Shown: positions 44,621-55,569 of the stretch, piece by piece
How positions within the stretch are numbered: position 1 is the first letter of the stretch
Layout: every line of letters starts with the position of its first letter
Source: Hemerocallis citrina
Taxonomy: Eukaryota > Streptophyta > Magnoliopsida > Asparagales > Asphodelaceae
Assembly: GCA_017893485.1 (NCBI GenBank)
Contig: CM030360.1
Location: 143,724,697 to 143,788,696, forward strand
Direction of reading: 5' to 3'
DNA length: 64,000 bases
Position numbers and translations under genes: made by a program
The notes under the pieces: generated by a model
Database searches by the model: none
What the model was told of the DNA's origin: nothing
What the model saw: only the letters and a program-made list of their open reading frames with translations

Positions 44621-46576
44621 ACGTAGGATTAGTGGATCTCCTTCCATGTACACGTTTCTGAATTATCCACTATTAGATCTGTCCCTTAAATCCCGGCTTG
44701 GTTATTTATTATTAATGTCAAACAAGCATGTATATGTGAAAAATATATCAAGAATAACATGGCATGATCATGTGACAAGTTCAAGTTGCAAGATAAATAT
44801 GTACGGGTGCAAGATGTCTCATAAAAGACAAACATTGACAAATCTCAAGTTTAGGACAGTAAGACCATACTGTAGTAAAACAGTAACTCCCTGTGTTACA
44901 AACATGCAAATCTGAATCCGTCAAAATGTCTAGAAAATAGAATCCCAACCGAATCCATCGAGTATAAATAAGTCATACATTAATTCACAAAAACATAGCT
45001 CAAAACTGATTTGAATACAGAAAATAGGTTCAGCCAGAAATCAGGAAAATGAATTCAAGAACAGGAAAACAACACGAAAACACATTAAATAAATCCACGA
45101 AAAATCTGGGGTATTCCCTTATATGTCTAGTATCTAAATATAAAGTTTCATAATTTTCCAGTAAAATTAGACCAGTCATCAAAAATAGAAAAACATCAAT
45201 AAACAATAGTTTGGTAAATCTGAAATTTCCAACACTGCAGTATGAAAACTATGATATCTCGCAACCAATGAAACGAAATTCAATTCCGCCAAAGGGATAT
45301 GAAAATAAATAAAATATATTAACTTTCATATTTCACAAACATTTTTCATACAGTAAAAGGAATCAGGATGAAAATACGATTCTTTACAGAACAGTGAGTA
45401 AAACACAGCAAGTATAATTTTAATAAACGAGCATGAAACGACATATAAAACTCATCAATAAAATCCACCAAAATTCTGGATAATCCCTAACTAGATAAAG
45501 AAATACTGAACAAAGTTTTGGATCAAAATAATATATGTAGCATCAATATCAAAATCATTTAGTCATCAAAATTATCGAAAAACGAAATCTGGAAAAGATC
45601 TACACTTCTGTAGTAAAATAGTCATAACTCAAACATACGAAAACGAAATCAAGCAAGGTCAGAGGTGTTTGAAAATAGACAAAATTCTCTAAAACTCGTG
45701 TTTTATACCGAAATTAAGATACTGACTTCAAGACGGTCCAAAACAGCAAACAAAACAGATCAGCGACAACATACAGATTTTTTCCTTTAACAACAACTCA
45801 ACATATATGATACTAAACTTGTTCAAAGCATAACCAAACATGAAATCGAGTCTACCAAGTGTCCAAACATCATGAATTAGGGTATCCAGCATGTCCACAC
45901 CAAGTATATCACATGAGTCTCAATAAAATCACGAATTCTCACAAAAATCTCATATACATGATCAAATCAAGAACGGGTAAAACCTAAGTTAATTCATACT
46001 CATATCGTGTAGTGAGGCAACTATGGTCAAGTTTTCACAATAGAGATAAAACCCATCAAATATAACACAAACAAGAGTCGTCTCTAGACTCAACTACACT
46101 ATAAGTGGTATTTTTGACTTGTATCAAACAAATGAATTGGAGTACAAGTTACATGTCTTAACTGAAGATGAAGAACAACGAAAACCAAGAGTAACGAGCA
46201 AAACCCACGAACGAATATCCACGAATCAACGAATCCAAGCAACTCGTGCAAAATATCACCACACGGGCAAAACTTCACAAAGCGAGAGGGAGAGAGATCA
46301 AGAGAGCGAGAGATGACTACAACGGTGGCTTGCAGCCACGGACGGAACACCAAGAGAGATAGTCAAGATGCAAGAGGGGTTGTATGGGGGTGTGAAGGGT
46401 GGTTGGCCAAGAAGGGTTGGGTGTGGGGGTTCGGATGCAGGCCGAGGGAGGGGGTCGGCGGCCTGGGGTGTCGGGGTGTGCACAGGACGGAGGTGGAGGG
46501 CTCGGCCTGGGGGGGTCTGGCATGTGTGCGGGTTGCGGCGCAAGAAAGGAAGGGGAGAGGCCGGGTTGAGAGATGT

Positions 46577-46883
46577 TGTAATACCCTGTATTTGCAGCGA
46601 ACAGTCGACTGGTCCATTTAGCAGTCGACTGCTACTGTATAGTTGGGCCGGATTGGGCCGGATTGGTTGAGAAGGATTTGAAAAGGATTTGAGAAATTTA
46701 GTCCCACATGGGAAGTGCACAAAAATAATTTGAGTATAAATATAATTAGCTAATGATCAAGAGTCACCTAATTGGTTAACCACCTTTTGAGAGGCAGCCT
46801 GTGGTGGGCAGTTGTACTACATAGTATCTAATTTGTCTTCTAAAAATAATAAAATTGTCTGAGTATTGGGGCGGGGCGTTACA
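46577..46883 (+). repeat. TRIM-B LTR 1
   Basis: 307 bp, tgtaataccctg to ggcgttaca. TATA tataaatata is at 46735-46744, the core block at about 46754-46812, and an AATAATAAA-type polyadenylation word near 46845. Confidence 0.88.
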
Positions 46884-47103
46884 AAAGGTATCAGAGCCGA
46901 CTTTTGACACCGGGTGTAGAAGAGGTCAGGATGATCTGCGGTGTTGAGAGTCACTTATCTCCGGGATCAGGTAGGATCTGCGGTGTTGAGAGTGATTTAT
47001 CTCCGGGATCGAGGACTATTCTACATCGGCTAGAAAGGGCGGATCCTACACTAGATGTGTGTCCCGTACTCAGCGAGGACGCTGATTTCTAAGATGGGGT
47101 GTA

Positions 47104-47338
47104 TGTAATACCCTGTATTTGCAGCGAACAGTTGACTGGTCCATTAAGCAGTTGACTGCTACTGCATAGTTGGGCCGGATTGATTGGGCCAGATTTGAGA
47201 AGGATTTGAGAAATATAGTCCCACATAGAAAGTATACAAAAATAGTTTGAGTATAAATATAATTGCCTATGATCAAGAGTCACCTAATTGGTTAACCACC
47301 TTTTGAGAGGCAGCCTGTGGTGGGCAGTTGTACTACTA
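47104..47338 (+). repeat. TRIM-B LTR 2, truncated at the 3' side
   Basis: 235 bp matching LTR 1 up to gtactact, then broken and fused to LTR 3. The last about 65 bp of the LTR are missing. It carries more private substitutions than LTRs 1, 3 and 4 (agttgact for agtcgact). Confidence 0.85.
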
Positions 47339-47634
47339 TGTAATACCCCGTATTTGCAGCGAACAGTCGACTGGTCCATTTAGCAGTCGACTGCTACTGT
47401 ATAGTTGGGCCGGATTGGGCCAGATTGGTTGAGAAGGATTTGAGAAATTTAGTCCCACATGGGAAGTGCACAAAAATAATTTGAGTATAAATATAATTAG
47501 CCAATGATCAAGAGTCACCTAATTGGTTAACCACCTTTTGAGAGGCAGCCTGTGGTGGGAAGTTGTACTACATAGTATCTAATTTGTCTTCTAAAAATAA
47601 TAAAACTGTCTGAGTATTGGGGCGGGGCATTACA
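47339..47634 (+). repeat. TRIM-B LTR 3
   Basis: 296 bp, tgtaataccccg to ggggcattaca, followed by the primer site tggtatcagagccgac. It lacks the 'gaaaaggattt' duplication found in LTR 1. Confidence 0.88.
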
Positions 47635-47848
47635 AAATGGTATCAGAGCCGACTTTCGACATCGGGTGTATACTCTGCGGTGTTGAGAGTCACAGGTAGT
47701 GATTGATAGCCGGGTATCCGATCTGTGGTGTTGAGAGTGATTAATCTCCGGGATCGAGGACTATACTACATCGGCTAGAAAGGGCGGATCCTACACTAGA
47801 TGTGTGCCCTGTACTCAGCGAGGACGCTGATTTCTAAGGTGGGGTGTA

Positions 47849-48144
47849 TGTAATACCCCGTATTTGCAGCGAACATTCGACTGGTCCATTTAGCAGTCGA
47901 CTGCTACTGTATAGTTGGGCCGGATTGGGCCGGATTGGTTGAGAAGGATTTGAGAAATTTAGTCCCACATGGGAAGTGCACAAAAATAATTTGAGTGTAA
48001 ATATAATTAGCCAATGATCAAGAGTTGCCTAATTGGTTAACCACCTTTTGAGAGGCAGCCTGTGGTGGGCAGTTGTACTACATAGTATCTAATTTGTCTT
48101 CTAAAAATAATAAAATTATTTGAGTATTGGGGCGGGGCATTACA
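47849..48144 (+). repeat. TRIM-B LTR 4
   Basis: 296 bp, very close to LTR 3, ending ggggcattaca and followed by the target duplication gatgt. Confidence 0.88.
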
Positions 48145-48848
48145 GATGTGGGGGCTAGGGTTAGGGTTAGGGAGAGAGAGATTAGAGATATATATATAAG
48201 GGGATTAGGGTTAATGGGTAATTGGGTTGTGGGTAATTTAGGAGGAGTGGTAGGATTTGCTAAATTGGGTTTCAAATAGGATACAAAAGTATTGGATATC
48301 AAATAGGATTATGGATTTTAATTTGGCTTTGGTAATACTATTAGGGATCAAACCATAGGATTGGGAATAGGATAACACCCAATTACCACCACCACAAACA
48401 CCCAAAAATAAAATAAAGAGAATGAGACCAATGAAGGAAAGATCAATTAATAGAAAAACGAAACAAAAGAGACAACCAATCAAACACAAAGAGCTCAAAA
48501 TGAAATAAAACGAATATATATTGAAAATAACTCCAATATACGGTTCAGAAAAATACAAGAGAGAAAATATACCAAAACGAAAAATACACCCAAAAATACA
48601 CAAAATGAAAAACAGGGATTACAGAAGCACAGAAAAAGTTTGCTGTTGTGATTTCGGTGACGTCATTGATAATGTCACCCATAGGGGGCCTGCCTGTTTG
48701 TGAAGACAAAAGCAAAGGTCTGCTCTTGTGTGACGTGTACATAGGGGCCCATTGGCTTGTGTGTACAGGGGATTTGAAAGGGAAAAAGTATGAAAAACAG
48801 TCTCATATCGGGAATTGAACTAGAATAATTAACTATAAATAATATAGC

Positions 48849-49445
48849 TATTGCCGCTAAATCTGGTGTGGGGGCAAACAGATAGTATTTGTGGATTCTT
48901 AGGAAAACTGAATAGCAAACCTGTTACCTGTTCCGCCGGAGTTTGACACTGTCTCCCGCCGTACACCTACAAAAAGTGCGAGACACCGGGGTTGTTCCAG
49001 GAAACGCACCCTCCGACGCTCAAGTCAGTAATCAGGAATGATTATGAGAGAGCGCAAAAACTGGAAAAAGATTGATTACCTCTTTAATGGAGATGGATGG
49101 GGGGTATTTATAGGCACCGCTGTGATCAGATTAGGAATGTAATCCCCCTGTGGTTAGATAAGGAATGTAATCCCTAATCCCCAGTGAAGGATAGATATGA
49201 ATCAGGGCCGTTGATTAGGAATTAATCAGAAACCCTAATTCTATCCCTTCTGGACCGGGTTTGCTGCGGGTTGAAATCCGCACCCAGTTGAGGTGGATCC
49301 GTTTACGGGTTAGTGGGTTTTCGAGGAGGAGAACCCGTACCCGCTTCTGACCCATTAGTAGGTGAAATTACCGTTTTACCCCTAGGCTTCAAGATTCGTG
49401 TCCGATTTGGACGGTTCCGATTTAACCCCATTTTTAGCCATATCA
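48849..49445 (-). repeat. Gypsy-5 3' LTR
   Basis: Read on the minus strand it starts tgatatggctaaaaatggg, right after the polypurine tract ggagtggggggctcg, and ends near cagatttagcggcaa. It is the inverted counterpart of 57813-58473. A TATA word (tataaatacc on the minus strand) is near 49105. Its left end cuts the TRIM-A 3' LTR. Confidence 0.88.
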
Positions 49446-49954
49446 CGAGCCCCCCACTCCTAAAGACTGAGTTTGATCAGCCTTTGAGGAGTAGTTTAAC
49501 TATTTTAATAGCTAGTGGAGTTGTATCGGAATCCAAATGGAGGGTTTCGAATCTCGAAGGGGGTAGTGAGGTGATTTTTCAAGCTGTAAGCTGTTCTTGA
49601 GCTTCTCTGTATATCCGGCGGTTTTTATCTATTTTTTTGGATTATTTATTTAATTTTGCGATGTGTTAACCCGTCGTTTGGGGGTCTTAACAACACATTC
49701 TAGGCAATAATTGTTCGTTCAGGGGCTCAAAAATATTCTCCCGAATTTATAATTATTTTCTAGAATTTCTAGTTAATTTTCCCGAATTTTTAGTAATTTT
49801 TTTCGCAATTTTTAAATAAATAAAATGATTAAAATAGATAAAAACTAATTTTTAATACCTATTTTTGGCGTGGCGCGATCTTGGCCATCTATCAGCGTCG
49901 AGCGCAATTTTCTGGGCGATCGGACGATCCGCGTTACTCGGCAGATAGCTTCTT

Positions 49955-50420
49955 CATATACGAGGGTCGGTTCCTCGTCCCCTTGGCTCGGCTGCTCGGC
50001 ACCTAGCTCGGAATCAGCCGAACAACGTGGCGTGATCCTGAGCGTCCATCTCAGCGCGGATCCCCAAAAAGCGCTATCTTGTCGTTTAGCGAACGTGGCA
50101 AGATCTGGGCCGTCCATCACGACGAGCGCATTTTTTGACAAGATCCAACGACTGAGAAGGGTCGGCAGATTTTTTCTCCATATATGAGGGTCGGTTCCTT
50201 GTCCCTTCAGCTCGGCAGCTCGGCAGCTCGGCACCTAGCTCGGAATCAGCCGAACTACGTGGCGCGATCCTGAGCGTCCATCTCAGTGCGGATCCCCAAA
50301 AAGCGCTATCTTGTCGTTCAGCGAACGTGGCAAGATCTGAGCCGTCCGTCACGTCGAGCGCGTTTTTTGACAAGATCCGACGGCTGAGGAGGGTCGGTCG
50401 ATTTTTTCTCCATATATGAG
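49955..50420. repeat. Tandem array, 232-bp unit, 2 copies
   Basis: The marker gaatcagccgaac occurs at 50011 and 50243. Units share 'ccccaaaaagcgctatcttgtcgtt' words and 'atatgagggtcggttcct'. Confidence 0.85.
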
Positions 50421-51590
50421 GGTCGGTTCCTCGTCCCCTCGGTTCGGAGGCTCGGTGCCATTAGCCGAGGTATGGAGTTGGACGTTTTGAAGAGTCCTGG
50501 CTCTGGAGCGTCGCCACCCTCCGACTCAGTAGCTCGGCTGCTTAGCCAAGCTATTCAGTAGCTCGGCTAGGCAGACCGGTGGCAGGAAGCTCGGAAGGTA
50601 CACGTGATCAGATCTGGAGCATCCATCATTGCGTGAATCACGAGGACTGGGTTTAGATCACGAGAAAACATTATTTTGTCGTTTTGTGGGCGTGGCGCAA
50701 TCTGAACAGTCCATCGAGTTTTGACACGAATTTTGGAGAGATCCGACGGTGATTCAGCCTCGGAAGAATTTTTCTCCATATACGAGGGTCGGTTCCTCGT
50801 CCCCTCAGTTCGAAGGCTCGGTGCCGTTAGCTGAGGTATGGAGTTGGACGTTTTGAAGAGTCCTGGCTCTGGAGTGTCGCCACCCTCCGACTTAGTAGCT
50901 CGACTGCTTAGCCAAGCTGTTCAGTAGCTCGGCTAGGCAGACCGGTGGCAGGAAGCTCGGAAGGTACACGTGGTCAGATCTGGAGCATCCATCATTGCGT
51001 GAATCACGAGGACTGGGTTCAGATCACGAGAAAATGTTATTTTGTCGTTTTGTTGGCGTGGCGCAATCTGAACCGTCCATCGAGTTTTGACATGAATTTT
51101 GGAGAGATCCGACGGTGATTCAGCCTCGGAAGGATTTTTCTCCATATATGAGAGTCGGTTCCTCGTCCCCTCGGTTCGGAGGCTCGGTGCCGTTAGCCGA
51201 GGTATGGAGTTGGACGTTTTGAAGAGTCCTGGCTCTGGAGCGTCGCCACCCTCCAACTCAGTAGCTCGGCTGCTTAGCCAAGCTGTTCAGTAGCTCGGCT
51301 AGGCAGACCGGTGGCAGGAAGCTCGGAAGGTACACGTGGTCAGATCTGGAGCGTCCATCATTGCGTGAATCACGAGGACTGGGTTCAGATCACGAGAAAA
51401 CGTTATTTTGTCGTTTTGTGGGCATGGCGCAATCTGGACCGCCCATCGAGTTTTGACACGAATTTTGGAGAGATCCGACGGTGATTCAGCCTCGGAATGA
51501 TTTTTCTCCATATACGAGGGTCGGTTCCTCGTCCCCTCGGTTCGGAGGCTTGGTGCTGTTAGCCGAGGTATGGAGTTCGGCTAGGCACAC
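50411..51590. repeat. Tandem array, 366-bp unit, 3.2 copies
   Basis: The marker gaagctcggaaggtacacgtg occurs at 50586, 50952 and 51318, exactly 366 apart. The word gagggtcggttcctcgtccc recurs at the same period and is shared with the 232-bp array. Open frames of this region come from the repeats. Confidence 0.9.
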
Positions 51591-51931
51591 CGGTGCCCGA
51601 GTCGTGGACTTTAGGTGATTTGAGGAGTCTTTATTTCGAAATGTCGCAACTCTTCGCTTTGGTGCTTTGGCTTCTTAGTGGGCTTTTTAGTTACCCAAGG
51701 AAGCCCAACATCACACTAGGGTTATAAGCTCTCACTCCCCCACCCCCAAGCACATTTCTCACTTTTTACTCCAAGCTTTCACTTTTACTCTCTGCGTTCT
51801 CTGCTAGCGGCGATTTTTGCTCCAAGGCGGTTGCGTTAGCTGTCGCATGGGCCAGGCAATTTCCGGTAAACTTATTCCGACCGTGAACGTCACTTCAAGG
51901 TCAGTTTACTTGCCTTAGCCTTTTTCTAGAG

Positions 51932-54058
51932 ATGTCAAGGGTGGACTCGGGGAGTGAGGCCTCGTCCTCGGGCGATAGTGGCGCCGAGGAGAGGAGGCAA
52001 ATGGAGATTCGAAGGAAGGGGAAGCAGGTGGCCGAGCCATCCGTGGCCAAGGCGAAGAAGAAGAAGAAGAGGGTAGTGTCCCAATCTCCTGTAGTCGAGG
52101 AGATCGTGGAGACACCGAGGCAAGCCCCTGAGTCGGGCCGGTACCCTTGTGTACTGTCCGGGCATGCTAGGATCAGGCAATACGAGGGCGACCTCATGAA
52201 GAGGGTGATCCTAGGTCATTCAGAGGTATACGAGGAGAACAACCCGGTTCTAACCACCGAAGCAGACGAGATTGCGACGGTGTTATCCGAGAAGGATCTG
52301 CTCCGGATCAGAAAAGGGTTTTCCATCCCTCCGGAGTACAAGTTGATTCTCCCCGGCCCTGGGATGCAAGCGAACTCCAAATTGTCGTCGTCGGATATGT
52401 GCATGTTCGACTACGACTCGCTGAATGCGGGGTTGCGCTTTCCTCTGCACCCCTTCGTTCTTCAGGTCCTCGGGTGGTACTGCCTCGCGCCTACTCTGTT
52501 CATGCCGAACACCTGGCGCCATGTGAACGCCTTCTTGTTGCAGTGTCGTAACGCCGAGGTCGAGCCAGACCTGACGATCTTCCGGAGCATGTATCGGGTT
52601 CACAGAATGCACAAGACCGAGCATCGCTACTATCTGGCGCCGAGGAAGGGCGTTCGGATCATAGAGAACCCAGACTCGATCAAGAGTTGGAAGGAGAAGT
52701 TCTTCTTGTTGAGGGAGCCCTCGATGCTGAAGGTTCCGACTCAGTGGAAAGTAGAGGTGCCAAAGTTTTTGAGGGGCCGACCCGGTACTGACTGCGGCTG
52801 AAGAGGAAATGGTGGGGAAGATCATGGCTCTCCCGATGTTGAGCTGGAGGGAGATGACCGAGGAAGTGCTACACGGGTCGGGCCTCAGTCCGATCGACCC
52901 GAGTACGCTCCTGACATCTCGCAATACATTTTTTCTTCTAAGTTTTTAGCTCGTTTTTACTAACTTGTCGTTTGTTTGTTGCTTGAAACAGAAGTGCCGA
53001 AGATGGACTTTTTGGCGATGATGAACGATCGAGGCAAAGTTGCCGATGGAAGGAAGAGGAAGAGGCCGAGCACGACCGCCTCGTCTGGTCGGCCTTCTAA
53101 GGTTGCCTCGGCTATTGCTTCGCCTCCCCCCGTTGCTGAGGACCCCTCGCTGGCGGTAGTCGCTGTCGCCGTCACCGACCCCTTGGCTCCTGCTGCATCT
53201 GCCACGGCCGGTGAGGCCTTCGACGTTTCGGCGGCGCTGACACTCCAGGCTCCGCCGTTGACCCCTCAGGCCGAGCAGCATAAGCAGCTGTTCGTCCCAA
53301 ACTGGCGAGTCAAGAACCACGGCGGCTTCCTCGGGAATTCGCAGATGTCCATGCAGGCCGTCAAGCATTTGGCGACCCCGAAGGACCGAGCTGCGCTGAA
53401 GGCGGGGACGGTTGGCGACGACACCTATGAGGTCGCTCGGTCGCTCGTATCGGTAAGTATCGCATACTTTCTCTTGAGAATTCCTTTAAGTCTGCCGTTC
53501 GGCTCTTACCTTGTTCTCACTATCTTTGTGTTTCGGCAGGCCACTTGCCACTTTAACCATCTCCTCGAAGCGTTCGCCGAACAGGAGAAGGTGCTGAAGG
53601 CTGCCAGTGATAAGGACATGGCAGACAAGGTGAGGGCGGTTCGGCAGCTCGAAGCAGAGCAGTGGCGAGCCGAGGGCTTGGAGGTCCAGGTTGTCGACCT
53701 TGTGGCAGACCAGGAGCGAGTAAAAGGGCAGCTTGCTGAGGAGGCTACCAAAGCCGCCATGGTTGCCGAGGAGCTGGCGGCATCTGCGAAGGCCCTGGCG
53801 GAGGTGAAGGCGGAGAAGGACTCTTTGGCGACGGTGATCCGTGCCGAAGTCGAGGCCGAGGCAAAGAGGCACATGGCCTCGAACATGGAGAAGTCCTATG
53901 AGAGAGCCCTCGACCATGTCCAGGATCGTGTCCTCGGCTTCCAGCGGGTCGGCTACAGGCTGTGGCCTAGAGCTGTGGCAGATGGTGAAGAAGGGGAAGG
54001 AGAGGAGGAGGAGGGCGACGAGGAAGAAGGCGAAGAGGAGGAAGAGGTGGTCGGTTAG
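51932..54058 (+). CDS. Antisense gene of gypsy-5 (Tat aORF), spliced, with one frameshift
   Basis: Transcribed opposite to the element's own gag-pol. Proposed exons: 51932-52902, 52992-53452, 53540-54058, with borders a|gtacgc...acag|a and tcg|gtaagt...gcag|g; joined they give about 650 codons if a probable single-base insertion near 52781 (gaGGGGcc) is discounted. Part 1 has a nuclear-type basic stretch (KAKKKKKRV) and then a globular domain with FDYDSLNAGLRFPLHPF and GWYCLAPTLFMPNTWRHV. This resembles the plant family catalogued as 'putative gypsy type transposon' (Transposase_28), from memory. Part 2 is Ala/Pro/Ser-rich with KRKRP. Part 3 is a long Glu/Lys/Ala coiled coil (about 53580-53930) and a Glu-rich C-terminus. 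A polyadenylation word (aataaa, 54222) follows. Tat elements are known to carry such antisense ORFs; the function is unknown. Confidence 0.65.
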
Positions 54059-54299
54059 GCCGGGGCGACGGGAAATGAGGGGCCATTTGACGAGGTGCCT
54101 ATGGTCGAGGCGGCGACGCAGGTGGACCCCTGATCTCCTCGTCTCTTGTACTTTAGTTTCTTTTTCTTTTTCAAAAAATGTAATGCCTTTTTGCGGACTG
54201 GCCACCGCTCCTTCTTTTATGAATAAAATTATTTCCTCAAATTTGTCTCAAATGTTTGGCTCGGAATTTTAGTCTATGAATGTAATGTGTTCGTCTTTC

Positions 54300-54733
54300 A
54301 GATCCTTGTTCACGCTCCGGACAACGCAGCAGCTCGGCGTTGTGCTGAACTATTTAAGCGGTCTCGCGAGGCTCGCCTCGAGGGTGAGATCGAGCAGATC
54401 CGGAGAGTGTCGCTCAACGTAGAGATGAAGAATAGCGAGCTGCTGGCCGAGGTGCACCACCTTCGGATAGTCGAGGAAGAACTCTCGTCGAAGGAGGAAG
54501 AGCTAGCCTCGGTGCGGGCCGAGCGAGACGAGCTCACTAAGAAGGTCCAGCAGCTGCAGAGGGTCACGGTCGATAAGAGCATCGAGGTGACTAACTTACG
54601 TCGCATTATATCCGATAGTGCTGAGTACCCCGGTTCGGCAAAACTCCCTCAATTCAAGATAATGGTTAAGGACGACACTCTAAAAGACAGGATCGTTGAG
54701 CTCGAGGAGGAGGTGGCTCGTCTGAAGCCTTAG
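54300..54733 (+). CDS. Coiled-coil exon downstream of the antisense gene
   Basis: An open stretch starting after a good acceptor (tcgtctttcag|atcc, 54300) and ending at 54733. It encodes ILVHAPDNAAARRCAELFKR, then a heptad-rich segment (EEELSSKEEELASVRAERDE) and ends LEEEVARLKP. Composition and codon use match the antisense gene. A further AATAAA lies at 55144. It may be an alternative last exon of that gene or a duplicated copy of its 3' part; no own start codon is convincing. Confidence 0.45.
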
Positions 54734-55569
54734 CCCGTGAGGACTAATGTCCGCAGCACCTCGTGAACTCGCGAGGAGAGGGAGCGAGATATCTCGTTTT
54801 ACGAGCTCGCGACTCGTCCTCCCGTCATTGGTCGGACTGCAGTCGATGCACAAAGCAGAGCAGCTGTTAGCTCGAGTGGAGCCTCGGTCGGAGCCACCGT
54901 TAGGCTTAGTGGTGAAGAGGCGTTCCAGTTCGTCGGCCTAGAGACAAGCTTGGAGATGAAGAGACGAAAACCCCGAGTGTCTCTGAATCGGAATGTCCCT
55001 ATTCCGAGGAGGCACTGACCGGATTGTATCGAGCTTTGGTTATTCTTGCATCGTTTTCTTCGTTGTAATAACTTGCCTTGTAAATTTATCGAGTTGCTTT
55101 TTCGCTGTTATTTCTCCCCTTGTAAATTGCTTCAAGTTATTTCAATAAAATCGAAGTTGCTTTGCCCATTGTTGTGCCGTAGTTACCTTACTCTTGAAAC
55201 CGAACCATAAGGACCCACAGTTATCTTCTTCGAGTGTTTTAGCTGTAGAACTTTATTTTTTTGCTCGGAGGCAACTTTGCACTTTGGTGGTGCGATAGCT
55301 CGGATTTCAGACTCAGTAGCTCGTCGCTCAATCTAGACAGTCGATCACGATCGTGGCACGCATCACGAGGTGGGAGGCACGAGTTCCAAGAAAATACTAT
55401 CTTGTCGTTTTGTGGACACGTGGCACGATCTGATCCACTCATCAAGTCTTAGCACAGACTTTGAGGTGATTTAACGGTGAAACCGGTTCGGCGGAACTTT
55501 TCTCCATATGTGGAGGTCGGTTCCTCATCCGCTCGGTTCGGGGGATCGAGTTAGCACAACCGAGCCGAA

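Larger units (their letters stand above)
46577..48144 (+). mobile_element. TRIM-B: concatemeric miniature LTR element (LTR-int-LTR-LTR-int-LTR)
   Basis: Four LTRs (46577-46883, 47104-47338 truncated, 47339-47634, 47849-48144) and two internal domains (46884-47103, 47635-47848) lie in one orientation. Only the outer ends carry a target duplication: gatgt at 46572-46576 and 48145-48149. Each internal domain has a primer site (ggtatcagagccgac) and ends 'cagcgaggacgctgatttctaag' plus a G-rich tract. There is no coding capacity. The inner junction joins a truncated LTR 2 directly to the start of LTR 3. Confidence 0.88.
43648..48623 (-). mobile_element. Long solo LTR in the TRIM-A 3' LTR
   Basis: TG...CA bounded (tgtcacgccccgc at the left, gggattaca at the right) with gaagc at 43643-43647 and 48624-48628. 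Without the TRIM-B insertion it measures about 3.4 kb. It lacks primer site, polypurine tract and coding capacity. On the minus strand a TATA-like tatatatatat (about 48186-48198) precedes a CT-rich, 'ccctaaccctaa' leader, supporting minus orientation. Long LTRs with ggggcgtgaca ends suggest a chromovirus-type gypsy, but this is inference. Confidence 0.82.
42651..48848 (+). mobile_element. TRIM-A: noncoding miniature LTR element, interrupted by nested insertions
   Basis: 5' LTR 42651-43203, a 315-bp internal domain without coding capacity, and a 3' LTR whose two parts lie at 43519-43647 and 48624-48848 around an inserted solo LTR. The 3' LTR ends prematurely where the gypsy-5 LTR begins. Terminal-repeat retrotransposons in miniature depend on other elements for all proteins. 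Confidence 0.8.

Noticed and set aside
46298..46720. Long overlapping frames on both strands next to TRIM-B
   Set aside because: GC-rich leader part of the solo LTR; the frames cross the TRIM-B border at 46577 and are proline- or glycine-rich by composition.
42651..48144. Cassandra-type TRIM carrying 5S rRNA sequence
   Set aside because: The layout is TRIM, but I see no 5S rRNA internal control region in any LTR.
48157..48172. Telomere-like agggttagggttaggg
   Set aside because: Two to three units only, in a leader with general 'ccctaa' character; not evidence of a telomere or interstitial telomeric array.
50086..51511. 70-129 codon minus-strand frames such as those ending CHRSA or RPRSCHVR
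   Set aside because: The same frame repeats with the tandem units; a product of repetition, not a gene family.
50411..51590. CRISPR-like regularly spaced repeats
   Set aside because: Whole 366-bp units repeat with no unique spacers, in a plant retrotransposon.
53486..54205. 239-codon minus frame opposite the antisense gene
   Set aside because: Shadow of a GC-rich coding strand; composition Leu/Arg/His-rich, no motif, and the plus strand has splice sites and a coiled coil.
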